Below the pieces are notes generated by a model that saw only the letters and a program-made list of their open reading frames with translations, was not told where the DNA came from and did no database searches. From positions 1 through 58,258 of IMG/VR virus record IMGVR_UViG_3300046413_000884: 58,258 nucleotides of DNA. The stretch is one strand, 5' to 3'. A program made the translations under genes and the position numbers. Source of the DNA: a virus. Shown piece after piece: positions 1 to 6,645 of this stretch; positions within the stretch are counted from its first letter, which is position 1; each line of letters opens with the position of its first letter.

Positions 1-232
1 CAAAAAGTTCATCCTTTACAGTCAGTTTAGCGACAAAAACAACACAATGTTCAGGAAGAAGTTTAGAAAGATGTTTTATTGATTTACTTAGACGACCTTC
101 AGTATTACGTTGACAGAATACTTCAGGAAGAGCAGCATATTCATCATAAGACATCCAATATGAATCGATATCTCCACTTTCTTTAATCGGCAAGAAAGGC
201 ACAGTAGTACCATCACCTCTTTTAACAGTCAC
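1..232 (-). CDS. 5' part of an unknown phage protein, cut by the window edge
   Basis: An open frame runs from a GTG at 232 off the left edge. It encodes about 77 residues beginning VTVKRGDGTTVPFLPIKESG and containing CQRNTEGRLSKSIKHLSK. A second in-frame GTG at 262 would add ten residues; no ATG precedes either before a stop. The frame sits just after the terminator-promoter structure at 298-332, so it is probably the first gene of the next transcription unit. In T4 the gene after regA is DNA polymerase gp43, but this sequence does not look like a polymerase N-terminus. The function is unknown. I am fairly sure it is coding because the composition is protein-like and the frame is uninterrupted. 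Confidence 0.6.
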   Translation of the reverse strand, partial: MTVKRGDGTTVPFLPIKESGDIDSYWMSYDEYAALPEVFCQRNTEGRLSKSIKHLSKLLPEHCVVFVAKLTVKDELF

Positions 233-297
233 AAAATACCTCGGTGTAAATACGAAAACCACTAACCAAAAGGAGGTTGTGGGAGGTTAACTCAAAA

Positions 298-326
298 AAT
301 ATAGCATAAAAAAAGACCCCCGTCAA
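298..326 (-). promoter_or_regulatory. sigma70-like promoter embedded in the terminator after regA
   Basis: On the minus strand a -35 TTGACG (321-326) is followed by a 17-base spacer and a -10 TATATT (298-303) preceded by TGC, an extended -10. The -35 lies exactly in the loop of the terminator hairpin. It would drive the incomplete gene at the left edge. The match is strong but untested. Confidence 0.6.
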
Positions 327-332
327 GGGGTC
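308..332 (-). terminator. rho-independent terminator after regA
   Basis: On the minus strand a six-base-pair GACCCC/GGGGTC stem with a six-base loop is followed directly by seven T residues. It begins five bases after the regA stop codon and would end the gp45-44-62-regA transcript. Confidence 0.85.
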
Positions 333-337
333 CTGTA

Positions 338-769
338 TCATTCGGTTCCTTCTACTTTCTTCTTCTTGCCAATATTATACTTGGTCTCTAGCACCCATTC
401 GTGCTTTTCTTTATACGCCAGCACCTTGATTTGATTCAAGGGTGCAATGTCTGTAACTTTCTCTGGTTCAATAACACTGACCAGACCCCAGTCACAGAGC
501 AGTTGAATAATTCTGTTACGTCTCTGGACATCATTCACTGTCAGGTTAGCGTGCTTACCGTCCAAGGCAAACAGTTCCTTAAAGTGGACAATGTAATACC
601 GTCCCTGCTTATGCAGAATATGGCAGGACTGATAAATCTTTTTCTCTTTACGGGATGCAACCCCGATACGTGTCAGAGTTTCACGAACCTTAAGAAAGTC
701 ATCGGGTTCATTTAGGGTAACTTCGATCATCTGATCCGCCGACCAGCGAACTTCAGGTTCTTGAATCAT
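338..769 (-). CDS. regA: RegA translational repressor of early mRNAs
   Basis: The protein is 143 residues and closely resembles T4 RegA (122 residues). Shared segments include DDFLKVRETLTRIGVA, YQSCHILHKQGRYYIVHFKE, LLCDWGL and KHEWVLETKYNIG. RegA binds the initiation region of early phage messages and blocks ribosome loading. The start at 769 is chosen because GGAGG lies seven bases upstream and the ATG overlaps the gp62 stop as ATGA. A second ATG at 730 (residue 14) matches the T4 start (MIEVTL) but has a weaker ribosome site, so the protein carries a 13-residue N-terminal extension relative to T4. It is the last gene of its operon and is followed by a terminator. Confidence 0.95.
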   Translation of the reverse strand: MIQEPEVRWSADQMIEVTLNEPDDFLKVRETLTRIGVASRKEKKIYQSCHILHKQGRYYIVHFKELFALDGKHANLTVNDVQRRNRIIQLLCDWGLVSVIEPEKVTDIAPLNQIKVLAYKEKHEWVLETKYNIGKKKKVEGTE

Positions 770-1146
770 CTTTTTCCTCCAGTCTCAAATTTAGATTTAA
801 TGAATAATAATTGTTCTTTGGTAAGAATGCTCAGAGCCTGTTTTGCTTTCTCGTTATTATATCCATAATAACGTTTGACATAATCTAAATCTCTGATCTC
901 GTCCTTGCGGAGCCACGGAGAGAATCTTTTCCGTTTCCTCACACTATTTAGCATGAACGAATACTGGAGATTCGGGTCTAAGTGTGAGTTCAAGTTCATT
1001 TCATTCGCATACAAAACCGTGTCCAGTTGACCGGACATGCAGCGATTCACAATGTATGCTGGATATTTTGCGTCTGGATCTTCAAGGCGAAGATCTCTCT
1101 TGTTAATGTTGATGGAATTCAACCAATCTTTTAGTTCCAATTTCAT
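766..1146 (-). CDS. 62: clamp loader small subunit gp62
   Basis: This 126-residue protein matches the small clamp-loader subunit of T4-like phages in sequence style (NRCMSGQLDTVLYANEMN, SVRKRKRFSPWLRK) and position, between gp44 and RegA as in T4. With gp44 it forms the ATP-driven complex that loads the gp45 ring on primer-template DNA. It is shorter than T4 gp62 (187 residues), as is common for distant relatives. The start has a GGGGGA ribosome site and its ATG overlaps the stop of the upstream 48-residue ORF (ATGA); its own stop overlaps the regA start. The chain of overlaps implies translational coupling. Confidence 0.85.
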   Translation of the reverse strand: MKLELKDWLNSININKRDLRLEDPDAKYPAYIVNRCMSGQLDTVLYANEMNLNSHLDPNLQYSFMLNSVRKRKRFSPWLRKDEIRDLDYVKRYYGYNNEKAKQALSILTKEQLLFIKSKFETGGKR

Positions 1147-1289
1147 TCTTTCCCCCTATTCCTAATAATAATCTGATCGTTCTTATAATCTGCTACAAAC
1201 TCAAGAACATCGTCATGGTCCCAAAGCAACTCCTCATAGAGTGCATTGAGTTTTCCCATGTCCTCATATAACTGATTGGGGTTTGTCAT
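1143..1289 (-). CDS. small unknown protein (48 aa) between dam and gene 62
   Basis: A 48-residue frame begins MTNPNQLYEDMGKLNALYEE and ends IIIRNRGKE. It overlaps the end of dam by 26 bases and ends in an ATGA overlap with the gp62 start. The tight packing, the acidic protein-like composition and the way it exactly fills the space between dam and gene 62 argue that it is a real gene. No domain is recognised. It could act with the clamp loader or only serve to couple translation. Confidence 0.6.
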   Translation of the reverse strand: MTNPNQLYEDMGKLNALYEELLWDHDDVLEFVADYKNDQIIIRNRGKE

Positions 1290-2109
1290 AGTTAAAAAGT
1301 AAAAGTTCCTTTCGTTCTTTTTGCTCGCGCATATATTCGCCTACAGATCTCATTGTGTATGTAAGATCAAACTCTCCTACTTCCCACCCTTGGAACCTTT
1401 CTTTGACCAGTTGAGACGAATTGTAAGATATGAGTTGAGGACCAATAGACCTATCACAATCGGCAGCAAAATCGTCGTGGTTGAATCCGTTATGCATACT
1501 CCCCTTCCTTCCATAAAGGTTATCTCGTATGTCGTATGGGGGGTCAAGGTAGGTGAAACAAGACTTGGTGTCTGTGAGGAGTTTTTCATAACTGAGGTTA
1601 GTAATTTTCCAATCTTTGATTAGTTGAGAGTATCCTGGAAGTTTTTCGATGCCTCGCATTGAGAAGTTGGAGACACTTGCTTGTTTGCTGAAGGAGGACG
1701 ACTCGGTGAGACCAGAAAAAGAGCACTTATTGACAATATAAAAAGCACCTGCGCGAGATAAATCCGATTCAGTATATTCATTTACAATTTCCTTAGACTT
1801 TAAAAATAAATCCTTTGCGGATACAGGTTCAGGGTGTTGTGACTTCAGTTCACCAATTCTTTCGGCAAGATCAGCACCAGAGTCTTGTAAGACCCTCCAG
1901 AAGTTATATAGAGGTTCATACAAGTCATTGACCCAGATATCTAAATGAGGATACTTTTTAGTGACATGAATGGCGACACTACCACCACCAAGAAATGGTT
2001 CATGATATTCTTTATATTCTCTCAGGTCAGGGAAATATACATCCATCTTTTGACAAGCACGAGACTTGCCGCCTGGATATCTCAAAGGTGTCTTATATGA
2101 CTTCATCAT
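1264..2109 (-). CDS. dam: DNA adenine methyltransferase (Dam-like)
   Basis: The protein is 281 residues and has the order of motifs of the D12/Dam class of N6-adenine methyltransferases: PLRYPGGKSRAC near residues 8-19, the AdoMet-binding EPFLGGGSVAIHV around 37-49, and catalytic DPPY at 189-192. It would methylate adenine in short duplex sites, perhaps GATC as in T4 Dam, though the target cannot be read from sequence. No restriction partner is visible, so it is an orphan methylase, probably protecting phage DNA or marking it. The start overlaps the upstream stop as ATGATGA; 2109 or 2106 are both possible. It lies between an Sm-like protein and gp62, an unusual place relative to T4. Confidence 0.9.
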   Translation of the reverse strand: MMKSYKTPLRYPGGKSRACQKMDVYFPDLREYKEYHEPFLGGGSVAIHVTKKYPHLDIWVNDLYEPLYNFWRVLQDSGADLAERIGELKSQHPEPVSAKDLFLKSKEIVNEYTESDLSRAGAFYIVNKCSFSGLTESSSFSKQASVSNFSMRGIEKLPGYSQLIKDWKITNLSYEKLLTDTKSCFTYLDPPYDIRDNLYGRKGSMHNGFNHDDFAADCDRSIGPQLISYNSSQLVKERFQGWEVGEFDLTYTMRSVGEYMREQKERKELLLFNYDKPQSVI

Positions 2110-2390
2110 AGAATGAGTTTCTTATCAGGTGTGGTAACTCCACCGAACATCTCACAATACTTGTTTTTTACAGTGGGGTCAACTTTTGCAACATAAACAA
2201 TGAATTGTCTTCCTACTGTAATCTCAGGTTCCAATTTATCAACGACAGTTGCCCAAGGAATAAATCCAACACTTTGTGCTTGTGGAACACAGACCAGTCC
2301 ATTCCTTACAGTGATACTTTCTTCATTCTCTTCAACAATCTCAGCAACAATCTCTTCGCCAGTGCTGATGCGTAACAATTTTACATTCAT
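2106..2390 (-). CDS. small Sm-like (beta-barrel) protein, function unknown
   Basis: The protein is 94 residues. It begins MNVKLLRISTGEEIVAEIVE and continues with alternating hydrophobic strands, then KLEPEI and a C-terminal tail. The opening strand-turn-strand (L-STGEEI-A-V) resembles the Sm1 motif of LSm/Hfq folds. The 129-residue protein at 12835-13224 has the same plan (KLISGEEVFAQV, then KVEPWI), so the two are likely paralogues. The Sm assignment is inferred from pattern only. It sits between gp44 and Dam in the replication operon. RNA binding is possible but unproven. Confidence 0.55.
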   Translation of the reverse strand: MNVKLLRISTGEEIVAEIVEENEESITVRNGLVCVPQAQSVGFIPWATVVDKLEPEITVGRQFIVYVAKVDPTVKNKYCEMFGGVTTPDKKLIL

Positions 2391-2412
2391 TTTAATTTAC
2401 CTAATAATTTGT

Positions 2413-3354
2413 TTAACGAAATTCACATTCAACCATAATTTCAGTCATCGCCGCCAGTAGGTTGATTTCTTGGTCTGCAACAAATGCAGATTGATATTGA
2501 TACTTAGCAACAATGAGCACAGCAGCAGCAATGCTAGGACCGTCCAGAACTTCATAAAGAGCATCGTAAGCACGACGCAATAATACGTTAGGATCATTGT
2601 CCAGGTTAGAAACGATCCACTTACGAACCTCCGTAAAGTTCTTTTCCTTAATATTCTTAACAAGATCATTTACTGCGATATCCCCAAACGACGCAAGGAT
2701 CCCCGAATCAATCTTACCAGCCACGGAGTATCGCTGACATTCGTTAAGGACACGTCTCCAATCGGGGAAGTGCTTTCCGATGAGTTCAATGAGTACTTTG
2801 TTTTGATACTCGATGCCTTCGCCTGTGAGGATTTCTTGAAGTCTAAGGAAGAAACCGTTGGCAATTTTTGCTCGTTCTTTTCCTTTGATTCCGAACTCAA
2901 CCACTGTGCAACGGGAATGAAGTGGTTCGAGGATTTTGTTTTTGTAGTTGCAGGTAAAGATGAATCTGCAGTTGCTAGCAAACTCCTCAATAAACGCCCG
3001 TAAGCAGAGTTGTACATCGTTGGAGGTGTTATCTGCCTCATCAATGATGATGACTTTGTGTTTTGCAGTTGCTTGAAGCGATACGGTCGAAGCGAAATTC
3101 TTCGCATTGTTTCGGACAGTATCCAAGAATCGTCCCTCATCGGACCCATTGATGACATAAAAATCTACTCCTAGTTCGTTACACAGTGCCTTTGCTACTG
3201 TAGTCTTACCAATTCCTGGAGGTCCCGCCAGTAGCATATTTGGGATCTCACCCTTATTTAGAAAATCCTGGAACATTTTCTTGGTGTCTTCAGGAAGAAT
3301 ACATTCCTGAATAGTCTGTGGTCGGTACTTCTCGACCCAGATAAAGTTACTCAT
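2413..3354 (-). CDS. 44: clamp loader large subunit gp44 (AAA+ ATPase)
   Basis: The protein is 313 residues from the ATG at 3354, which gives MSNFIWVEKYRP, the typical gp44/RFC start; an ATG at 3366 would overlap the previous gene and is less likely. Walker A GPPGIGKT lies at 44-51, Walker B IIIDEAD at 102-108 and the arginine-finger SRC at 147-149. Four gp44 subunits and one gp62 open and load the gp45 clamp using ATP. T4 gp44 has 319 residues. It lies downstream of the glycosylase-like gene in the replication operon. Confidence 0.95.
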   Translation of the reverse strand: MSNFIWVEKYRPQTIQECILPEDTKKMFQDFLNKGEIPNMLLAGPPGIGKTTVAKALCNELGVDFYVINGSDEGRFLDTVRNNAKNFASTVSLQATAKHKVIIIDEADNTSNDVQLCLRAFIEEFASNCRFIFTCNYKNKILEPLHSRCTVVEFGIKGKERAKIANGFFLRLQEILTGEGIEYQNKVLIELIGKHFPDWRRVLNECQRYSVAGKIDSGILASFGDIAVNDLVKNIKEKNFTEVRKWIVSNLDNDPNVLLRRAYDALYEVLDGPSIAAAVLIVAKYQYQSAFVADQEINLLAAMTEIMVECEFR

Positions 3355-3356
3355 AA

Positions 3357-3869
3357 TTAAATCCAATCAGGTTTACGATGGGGGAGACGAAGGTAATTAT
3401 CGCACACCCAAGGTTTAGATGCAATATACATCTTGTATGCTTCGATGGTAGAAATACTATCATCAAACTTAAACTCCTCAGGCATTGCGCGAACAAAAGG
3501 AGTGTGATCATCCCATTTCACATAAGGAATGATTTCATCAGCAGCAAGGAGGGTCTTGAAGCAAGTATGGCATTTACCATATCGATTAAAATACTCTTCA
3601 CATAATGCAATACCATGAGCAAGCAACCATCTAGAGTTTTCTACAGTCTCGTTTGCCCACTTGGTGCAAGGATGATTACGGAACGCTCCCTTCTCTGTAG
3701 CATAAGGTGTGCCGTCTGCCTTAGGCAGTGTACCGTAACCATGCCCCCACTTGTCTGAGGCAACGATAGAGAGCATCTGACAGGTCTCCAGAGGCATCTT
3801 AACGATGTGCTTGTCAGGTAGAACTTCTGCTGACTTCCATGGATTTTCATCAGTCACAAAAATATTCAT
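3357..3869 (-). CDS. pyrimidine-dimer DNA glycosylase-like protein
   Basis: From the ATG at 3869 the protein has 170 residues and begins MNIFVTDENPWKSAEVLPDK. The ATG overlaps the stop of the upstream membrane gene as ATGA, which supports this start over the longer frame from 3926. The central KGAFRNHPCTKWANETVENS and the H-C-HTC region recall the conserved NHP-W region of a family often annotated as pyrimidine-dimer glycosylase or endonuclease V-like. This would fit repair of UV damage in sunlit water. The link is from pattern memory and the catalytic residues of T4 DenV are not obvious, so the function is tentative. It lies between gp45 and gp44. Confidence 0.5.
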   Translation of the reverse strand: MNIFVTDENPWKSAEVLPDKHIVKMPLETCQMLSIVASDKWGHGYGTLPKADGTPYATEKGAFRNHPCTKWANETVENSRWLLAHGIALCEEYFNRYGKCHTCFKTLLAADEIIPYVKWDDHTPFVRAMPEEFKFDDSISTIEAYKMYIASKPWVCDNYLRLPHRKPDWI

Positions 3870-4057
3870 AATAAATGTGTTAGGGAAATCACTAGTAGGA
3901 ATGATATCATAGTAACAACATCCCAAGATTTTGTCCGTATAAAGTAAGGAATAGATATACTATCTCCAAACATTTGGAGACCAACACCGACAGTTGTATT
4001 TACATGGAGGATAACAAAATAGGCAATGATCACCAGACCACTACCTATTATTCTCAT
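3866..4057 (-). CDS. small membrane protein between gp45 and gp44
   Basis: From the ATG at 4057 the protein has 63 residues. Two hydrophobic segments are evident, about residues 3-20 (GLVIIAYFVILHV) and 47-63 (VTMISFLLVISL). The start at 4057 avoids overlap with gp45; a longer frame starts at 4090. The stop overlaps the next ATG as ATGA. A two-span membrane protein inside a clamp-loader operon is odd; it may anchor replication factors at the membrane or be unrelated. No family is recognised. Confidence 0.55.
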   Translation of the reverse strand: MRIIGSGLVIIAYFVILHVNTTVGVGLQMFGDSISIPYFIRTKSWDVVTMISFLLVISLTHLL

Positions 4058-4064
4058 AGGGACA

Positions 4065-4733
4065 TCAGCCAAACGTTGAGTCGGGTTCAAGTGCGATAAA
4101 GTATGTCAGATTAAAGTTAGTATTGACAAATCGTGCCAGAAGTTTCTGGGAGATAACAACCTCATAGGTTCCAGGGAGAATCTTGATGTTCTCAACCTTG
4201 AAGTTAAAGTTGAACTCTTGATCAGTCAGACCAACATTGATGGAGTATTCGTTAGAGGTATCATTCTTCTTATCACGAACAACCAGTTTAACCACACCTG
4301 CTTCACCAACTGCCACCAGGTCAGGGAGTTGATAGACCGCAGACGCTTTCAGAAGCGACTGCAATTGAGTACTATCAAGTTTAAAGCAAACGTCCTCTGT
4401 GGGTAGTGAAATAGACTTCTCAGGAGGAGAAACAATTACACTAGGGTCTGCAAAGAAATACTTGGTCTTGCGATCCTTGCCCTCACGGATGGTCAGGTTT
4501 GACTCGTTAGGGAATTCAATAGAAGGGTTGTCGTGTAGAGTAACACCATTCAGGAACTGAACCAGGTCATAAATTGCAAAGTCACGGGGAATCTCTTCTT
4601 CAATCTCTGCCTCTGCCAGGATGTTCTTCATCACGGACATAGTGCGGAGAGTATTGCCCTTCTTGAACGCAATAGACTGATTGATAGAAGCAAAGTTCTT
4701 CAAAAGATTAACAGTTTTTTCAGACAGTTTCAT
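4065..4733 (-). CDS. 45: sliding clamp gp45
   Basis: The 222-residue protein starts MKLSEKTVNLLKNFASINQS and ends FIALEPDSTFG, closely paralleling T4 gp45 (start MKLS, end VVALEADSTHDF, 228 residues). It forms the trimeric ring that tethers DNA polymerase and, in T4, also activates late transcription together with gp55 and gp33. The ATG at 4733 is chosen by this similarity; codons at 4751-4754 overlap the upstream stop (TGATG) and would add seven residues. gp55 is also present in the window, so coupling of replication to late transcription is likely preserved. Confidence 0.95.
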   Translation of the reverse strand: MKLSEKTVNLLKNFASINQSIAFKKGNTLRTMSVMKNILAEAEIEEEIPRDFAIYDLVQFLNGVTLHDNPSIEFPNESNLTIREGKDRKTKYFFADPSVIVSPPEKSISLPTEDVCFKLDSTQLQSLLKASAVYQLPDLVAVGEAGVVKLVVRDKKNDTSNEYSINVGLTDQEFNFNFKVENIKILPGTYEVVISQKLLARFVNTNFNLTYFIALEPDSTFG

Positions 4734-4750
4734 AGGATTTCGGATTTTCA

Positions 4751-5197
4751 TCACTGAGGGTAAGTTTCACGTTGAGCGTTCTTGTCATTGAAATGCATCA
4801 GAAGTACAGCATAGTGTAAAATCTTCATAATGTCACGGCGGGCGGTTCCTTTCTTGTCGTAACGAGAAGCATATTTGAGGATATTGGATCGGCAGAATGC
4901 CTCACCATCACCACATGCTTCAATTAAATCAAGAGTTTGAATTTTATCAGAACCAGCAGAATAGTGCTGATCATATGTTCTGACAATATAATCTTGCAGT
5001 TCTTTGAGGATTTCATCCTCACTATACTTGTAGCGGGCGGATTCTTTGTTCATATCAAGGTTGATTTGGTATTCTAGATCACTATGACCCCATGGCGGCA
5101 TGGATGGATCTGATGCATCTCTATTACGATCGTAATCATAATAATACTTTGAATGTTCTATCATTTCATCATAAAGTAGGGACCAAGCATTCGTCAT
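4751..5197 (-). CDS. DUF3310 family protein
   Basis: From the ATG at 5197 the protein has 148 residues; the longer open frame to 5377 only overlaps cobS. The C-terminal half contains DLIEACGDGEAFCRSNIL followed by KYASRYDKKG and DIMKILHYAVLL, the hallmark of the DUF3310 family found in many phages and sometimes labelled nucleotide kinase-like without proof. The N-terminal half (YYYDYDRNRDASDP) is polar and specific to this protein. It sits four bases after cobS and ends at the gp45 start, so it is part of the early replication operon. The biochemical role is unknown. Confidence 0.7.
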   Translation of the reverse strand: MTNAWSLLYDEMIEHSKYYYDYDRNRDASDPSMPPWGHSDLEYQINLDMNKESARYKYSEDEILKELQDYIVRTYDQHYSAGSDKIQTLDLIEACGDGEAFCRSNILKYASRYDKKGTARRDIMKILHYAVLLMHFNDKNAQRETYPQ

Positions 5198-5201
5198 TAT
5201 A

Positions 5202-6308
5202 TCAGATTGTATTGGTGTTGTCAATTGCGTAGATACGATCTTCATCCTCTGTTGAAATGGAGAAGTCCAAATCAACCTTGTCATAAAGTTCCATAAATGC
5301 CTGCTTGGTTTCATCATCAAAACGATTGACGCAAACTTGAATTGCCTTTGCCTTATCGTTGAAGATGCTGTAAGCACGAATGATGTGGACTAGACGACGG
5401 GTGCTGATGATTTCTTCAATACCACCATCGTAGAAGGTCTTACGGATGATGTCACCCCAATCGACCAGATGCTTACAGAAGTCTACATCATCGACATTCA
5501 GAGTTTGAGCAACGTTTTCAAGAATCTTCTGTTCGGTCTTAACGCTAGGATACTGCTGCTCAAATGTTACTGGGAATCGCTCAAGGAATGCTTCATTGAG
5601 CACGTTAGTTCCAATGAATCGTCCATCATCTGAACCTTTACCTTTAGTGTTTGCGGTTGCGATGACGTTGAAACCTGCACTGGGGCGGACAAACTGCCCA
5701 ATTTTTTTGAGAAAGACTCCATTTCCTTCAAGGATAGACTGGAGACAGAGAATTTTATTAGAGGCAAGGTCGATCTCGTCAAGGAGCAGGACAGCTCCTC
5801 GCTGGAGTGCTTCAACGACTGGGCCATTGTGCCAGACGGTTTCGCCATTAACAAGACGGAAACCGCCAATAAGATCATCTTCATCAGTTTCAATAGTAAT
5901 GTTTACACGGATAAGTTCTCTACCAAGTTGAGCACATGCTTGCTCAACCGAGAACGTTTTACCATTTCCAGAAAGACCAGTAATGAATGCTGGATAGAAT
6001 AGACGGGATTGAATAATTTTTTTAAGATCACCAAAGTTACCAAACTTGACGAAGGTATCATCTTTATCAGGAATTAGATTCTGTTCAATTGCAGGCATTG
6101 CAGGGGGTGCCTGATAAGTTTGCTCAAGTTGTTCAGGCACACTCAAATTCCATTTTCCACGACCAGTTTTATATTCATCAATTTTTTTAGAAACGGTTTG
6201 ATAATTAGCACCATTCATTGCACACCATGCTCGAATATCGCCACTGGTGACAGACTCGCCATACATGGATTGAAGTGAAGTGCGAATGTACTCGGAAGAG
6301 AGAGACAT
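5202..6308 (-). CDS. cobS: CobS-like AAA+ ATPase (MoxR/cobaltochelatase class)
   Basis: The protein is 368 residues. An N-terminal region (1-80) precedes an AAA+ core with Walker A GLSGNGKT at 111-118, an IGGF insert around 147-150, Walker B LLLDEID at 174-180 and sensor-type IATANTKGKG near 216. It resembles CobS, the AAA+ subunit of aerobic cobaltochelatase CobNST, which is widely carried by marine T4-like cyanophages. Its neighbour beyond the terminator is a CobT-like vWA protein, the normal CobS partner; CobN is not in the window. The pair may insert cobalt through a host CobN or remodel another target as MoxR-vWA pairs do. A sigma70-like promoter at 6339-6367 probably starts this operon. 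Confidence 0.85.
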   Translation of the reverse strand: MSLSSEYIRTSLQSMYGESVTSGDIRAWCAMNGANYQTVSKKIDEYKTGRGKWNLSVPEQLEQTYQAPPAMPAIEQNLIPDKDDTFVKFGNFGDLKKIIQSRLFYPAFITGLSGNGKTFSVEQACAQLGRELIRVNITIETDEDDLIGGFRLVNGETVWHNGPVVEALQRGAVLLLDEIDLASNKILCLQSILEGNGVFLKKIGQFVRPSAGFNVIATANTKGKGSDDGRFIGTNVLNEAFLERFPVTFEQQYPSVKTEQKILENVAQTLNVDDVDFCKHLVDWGDIIRKTFYDGGIEEIISTRRLVHIIRAYSIFNDKAKAIQVCVNRFDDETKQAFMELYDKVDLDFSISTEDEDRIYAIDNTNTI

Positions 6309-6338
6309 GATGTTGTGTGCTTTGTTTCAACTGAAGTT

Positions 6339-6367
6339 ATTATAGACCAAAAAGGGGGTCTTGTGAC
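6339..6367 (-). promoter_or_regulatory. sigma70-like promoter for the cobS-gp45-44-62-regA operon
   Basis: On the minus strand a -10 TATAAT (6339-6344, perfect) lies 17 bases after GTCACA (6362-6367, four of six matches to TTGACA). The -35 overlaps the loop of the terminator at 6349-6371. The -10 is about 30 bases from the cobS ATG. A host-type promoter suits early expression of the replication genes. Confidence 0.6.
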
Positions 6368-6371
6368 CCCC
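6349..6371 (-). terminator. rho-independent terminator between the SAP-like gene and cobS
   Basis: A seven-base-pair GGGGGTC/GACCCCC stem with loop ACAA is followed by five T residues on the minus strand. It lies 24 bases after the stop of the SAP-like gene. Confidence 0.85.
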
Positions 6372-6394
6372 ATTCAGACAGTTGTAAGATTGGT

Positions 6395-6613
6395 TCACCC
6401 AATGTCCTTGAGTTCCTTGATAAGTTTCGACTTGCTCTTACGGCGGTCAAGTTCGATACCTTTGGTGCGACCAAGTTCCTCAAGTTCAATTTTAGACATA
6501 TCACCCATTGTTTTAGCGACAGGGGTAGGTGCTGCTACAGGGGAAGGGGGGGTAGGAGCAGCAGGTGCTGGTGCTTCTTTTTTTCCCTTAACTAAATCTC
6601 CGAATTTAGACAT
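6395..6613 (-). CDS. small SAP/HeH-like protein with Pro-Ala linker
   Basis: The protein is 72 residues: a basic start (MSKFGDLVKGKK), a disordered Pro/Ala-rich stretch around 13-33, then a C-terminal helix-extended loop-helix (SKIELEELGRTKGIELDRRK) like SAP, HeH or Rho-N modules that often bind DNA or RNA. It lies between the CobT-like and CobS genes, so it may be an adaptor or substrate for that AAA+/vWA pair. A CATAAATA late-type box lies about 25 bases upstream and a terminator follows. The fold is inferred from sequence pattern only. Confidence 0.65.
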   Translation of the reverse strand: MSKFGDLVKGKKEAPAPAAPTPPSPVAAPTPVAKTMGDMSKIELEELGRTKGIELDRRKSKSKLIKELKDIG

Positions 6614-6637
6614 AGCTTTAAATGATGAGGTTTTAAA

Positions 6638-6645
6638 TATTTATG
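6638..6645 (-). promoter_or_regulatory. late-type -10 box before the SAP-like gene
   Basis: CATAAATA on the minus strand lies about 25 bases before the ATG at 6613, at the very end of the CobT-like gene. It differs by one base from the TATAAATA box used by T4-type late promoters. Confidence 0.45.

Noticed and set aside
230-300. AGGAGG-like sequence near 270-290 as a plus-strand ribosome site
   Set aside because: No plus-strand start codon with a lasting frame follows it, and the minus-strand frame reads through the area.
2670-3158. 162-residue frame inside gp44
   Set aside because: It overlaps the Walker and SRC motifs of gp44 in another frame; composition is Ser/Arg-rich and not protein-like.
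4733-5377. Longer version of the DUF3310 gene starting at 5377
   Set aside because: The first 60 residues overlap cobS in another frame and look random; the ATG at 5197 lies directly after the cobS stop.
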